From assembly GCA_016287555.1 (NCBI GenBank), contig JAEFAK010000032.1, forward strand, positions 1 to 13,085: a stretch of DNA of 13,085 bases, read 5' to 3'. The number at the start of each line of letters is the position of its first letter. The stretch's first letter is position 1. Shown here piece by piece: positions 12,227 through 13,085 of this stretch. The stretch is from Oscillospiraceae bacterium. GTDB taxonomy: Bacteria > Bacillota > Clostridia > Oscillospirales > Oscillospiraceae. The translations under genes and the position numbers were made by a program. The notes beneath the pieces are model-generated. The model was not told where the DNA came from, searched no databases, and was given only the letters and a program-made list of their open reading frames with translations.

Positions 12227-13085
12227 ATGGCTGTTCCCTTTTACGCAAAAAGCGAGACCAACAAAGGCTATATCAAGAACATGGAGGTCGTCGGGTTTTC
12301 CGACCTGAACGGCGTCAACGCCTTCCAGATGGCGCTTTATAAGACGGGCGAAAAGTACTATATGTACTGCGGCTCGTTCAAGGGCGCGGGCGTCAACATA
12401 GTCGACGTCACCGACCCGGCCGCGCCCGCCGTCGTCGGCTGCGTCTACGTCAGCGACCCGGAGGTCTACTTCGCCCAGTCCACGCCGAAGATACAGGTCG
12501 CCGACGGCAAGCTCATCGTCGCTCTCGGCGGCGGCGTGCCGTTCCTGCACGGGATAAATCCCGGCGATCCCGCGCTCGGCGGCCTGCAGATATATGACAT
12601 CGCCGCCGATCCGGAGCATCCGCGCCTGCTCTCGAGCTGGGATACGGGCGTCCCCAACGGCATGGGCGTCCACCGCTTCGCCTACAACGGCGGGAAGTAC
12701 GTCTATATGCCCGCCGAGTGCCCGGGCTTCGTCGGCTTCATAGTCCGCATCCTCGACATTTCCGACCCGGAGCATCCCTTCGAGGCGGGCCGCTGGTGGA
12801 TGCCGGAGCAGTTCAAGGACGGCATGATAGAGGGCACCTATCCCGTCGGCCACGACGCGGAGAAGGACTGGGCCATGTGCCACGCCTGCACGCTCGACCC
12901 CTCCGACCCGACGAAGCTGTATATGGGCTATTTCGGCGGCGGCGGCATCATCCTCGACATATCCGATCCGACGCGCCCGAAGCTCATCTCGCAGCTCAAG
13001 GTCCAGCCGCCCTTTACGGGCAAGCTCTGCGGCGCGCGCTGCCATACCTTCCTCCCGCTGACGGGGCGCGGCCTCGCCGTCCTCA
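12227..13085 (+). CDS. LVIVD-repeat beta-propeller protein (3' end outside the window)
   Basis: The first 286 residues of a protein continuing past the right edge. At least four LVIVD-type propeller blades are visible from their NIVDVTDPAAP-like signatures: 57-67, 121-132 (QIYDIAADPEHP), 174-184 (RILDISDPEHP) and 241-251 (IILDISDPTRP). No signal peptide is present, so it is probably cytoplasmic, unlike many surface LVIVD proteins. Between blades lie residues that look chosen rather than structural: GVHRF (147-151), GHDAEKDWAMCHAC (208-221) and CGARCH (268-273), suggesting a metal or substrate site. AGGAGG (12211-12216) precedes ATG 12227 and overlaps the preceding stop. It sits in the same operon as the flavoprotein and EthD-like genes. 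It may be an enzyme rather than a scaffold; no known reaction is recognised. Confidence 0.85.
   Translation, partial: MAVPFYAKSETNKGYIKNMEVVGFSDLNGVNAFQMALYKTGEKYYMYCGSFKGAGVNIVDVTDPAAPAVVGCVYVSDPEVYFAQSTPKIQVADGKLIVALGGGVPFLHGINPGDPALGGLQIYDIAADPEHPRLLSSWDTGVPNGMGVHRFAYNGGKYVYMPAECPGFVGFIVRILDISDPEHPFEAGRWWMPEQFKDGMIEGTYPVGHDAEKDWAMCHACTLDPSDPTKLYMGYFGGGGIILDISDPTRPKLISQLKVQPPFTGKLCGARCHTFLPLTGRGLAVL

Noticed and set aside
11234..13045. 603-residue open frame on the minus strand opposite the flavoprotein and LVIVD genes
   Set aside because: It is antisense to two well-supported genes, has low-complexity Arg/Val/Asp/Glu-rich composition and no recognisable domain. Long antisense frames are expected in G+C-rich coding DNA.
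1..13085. Mobile element, integrase, tRNA or attachment site
   Set aside because: I found no transposase or recombinase frame, no terminal repeats and no tRNA-like cloverleaf. Base composition and codon use look uniform across the window.

Overview
The window is a high-GC bacterial segment. It shows strong AGGAGG-type ribosome binding sites, near-consensus sigma-70-type promoters, intrinsic terminators and lipobox lipoproteins. The feo operon carries a small FeoB-associated Cys-rich membrane protein, a family known mainly from Firmicutes. I infer an anaerobic, high-GC member of the Clostridia (Oscillospiraceae-like gut bacteria would fit). No rRNA or other marker gene in the window confirms this.

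Layout. (1) 2-292, plus strand: the 3' end of a metallo-beta-lactamase-fold gene, separated by a bidirectional terminator from (2) 396-4212, minus strand: a six-gene ferrous iron operon, feoA-feoA-feoB-(Cys-rich membrane protein)-(HMA-domain protein)-(DtxR-like regulator). The last three genes overlap by ATGA junctions. (3) 4213-4457: a divergent control region. It has a perfect TTGACA-17-TATAAT promoter for feo, overlapped and followed by three GTTAGC/GCTAAC operators that match the known DtxR/IdeR iron-box half-site. It also has a separate promoter for (4) a 126-aa DtxR-family repressor at 4458-4838. (5) 4952-5701: a SIMPL-domain lipoprotein. (6) 5838-8723: a MerR/GyrI-type regulator, a Pro/Thr/Glu-rich lipoprotein and a serine hydrolase, tightly packed and probably one transcript. 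(7) 8800-13085: an MFS transporter, a terminator-like hairpin, then a tandem EthD-like protein, a Cys-rich flavoprotein and an LVIVD-repeat beta-propeller protein that runs off the window end.

How the parts work together. The feo block is a self-contained iron module. The divergent DtxR repressor keeps the four classical primary metal-site ligands (Met11, Cys102, Glu105, His106) and is the obvious iron sensor for the three operators. The operon-distal DtxR-like protein has lost all four equivalents (Thr8, Ala98, Ala101, Gly102), so it probably cannot sense metal the same way. An iron operon that encodes its own metal-blind DtxR paralogue is the most unusual regulatory feature here.

The right-hand block looks like an uptake-plus-modification cluster for an unidentified small organic substrate. 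None of its three downstream proteins has an assignable reaction, and the cluster is the best candidate in the window for an undescribed pathway.
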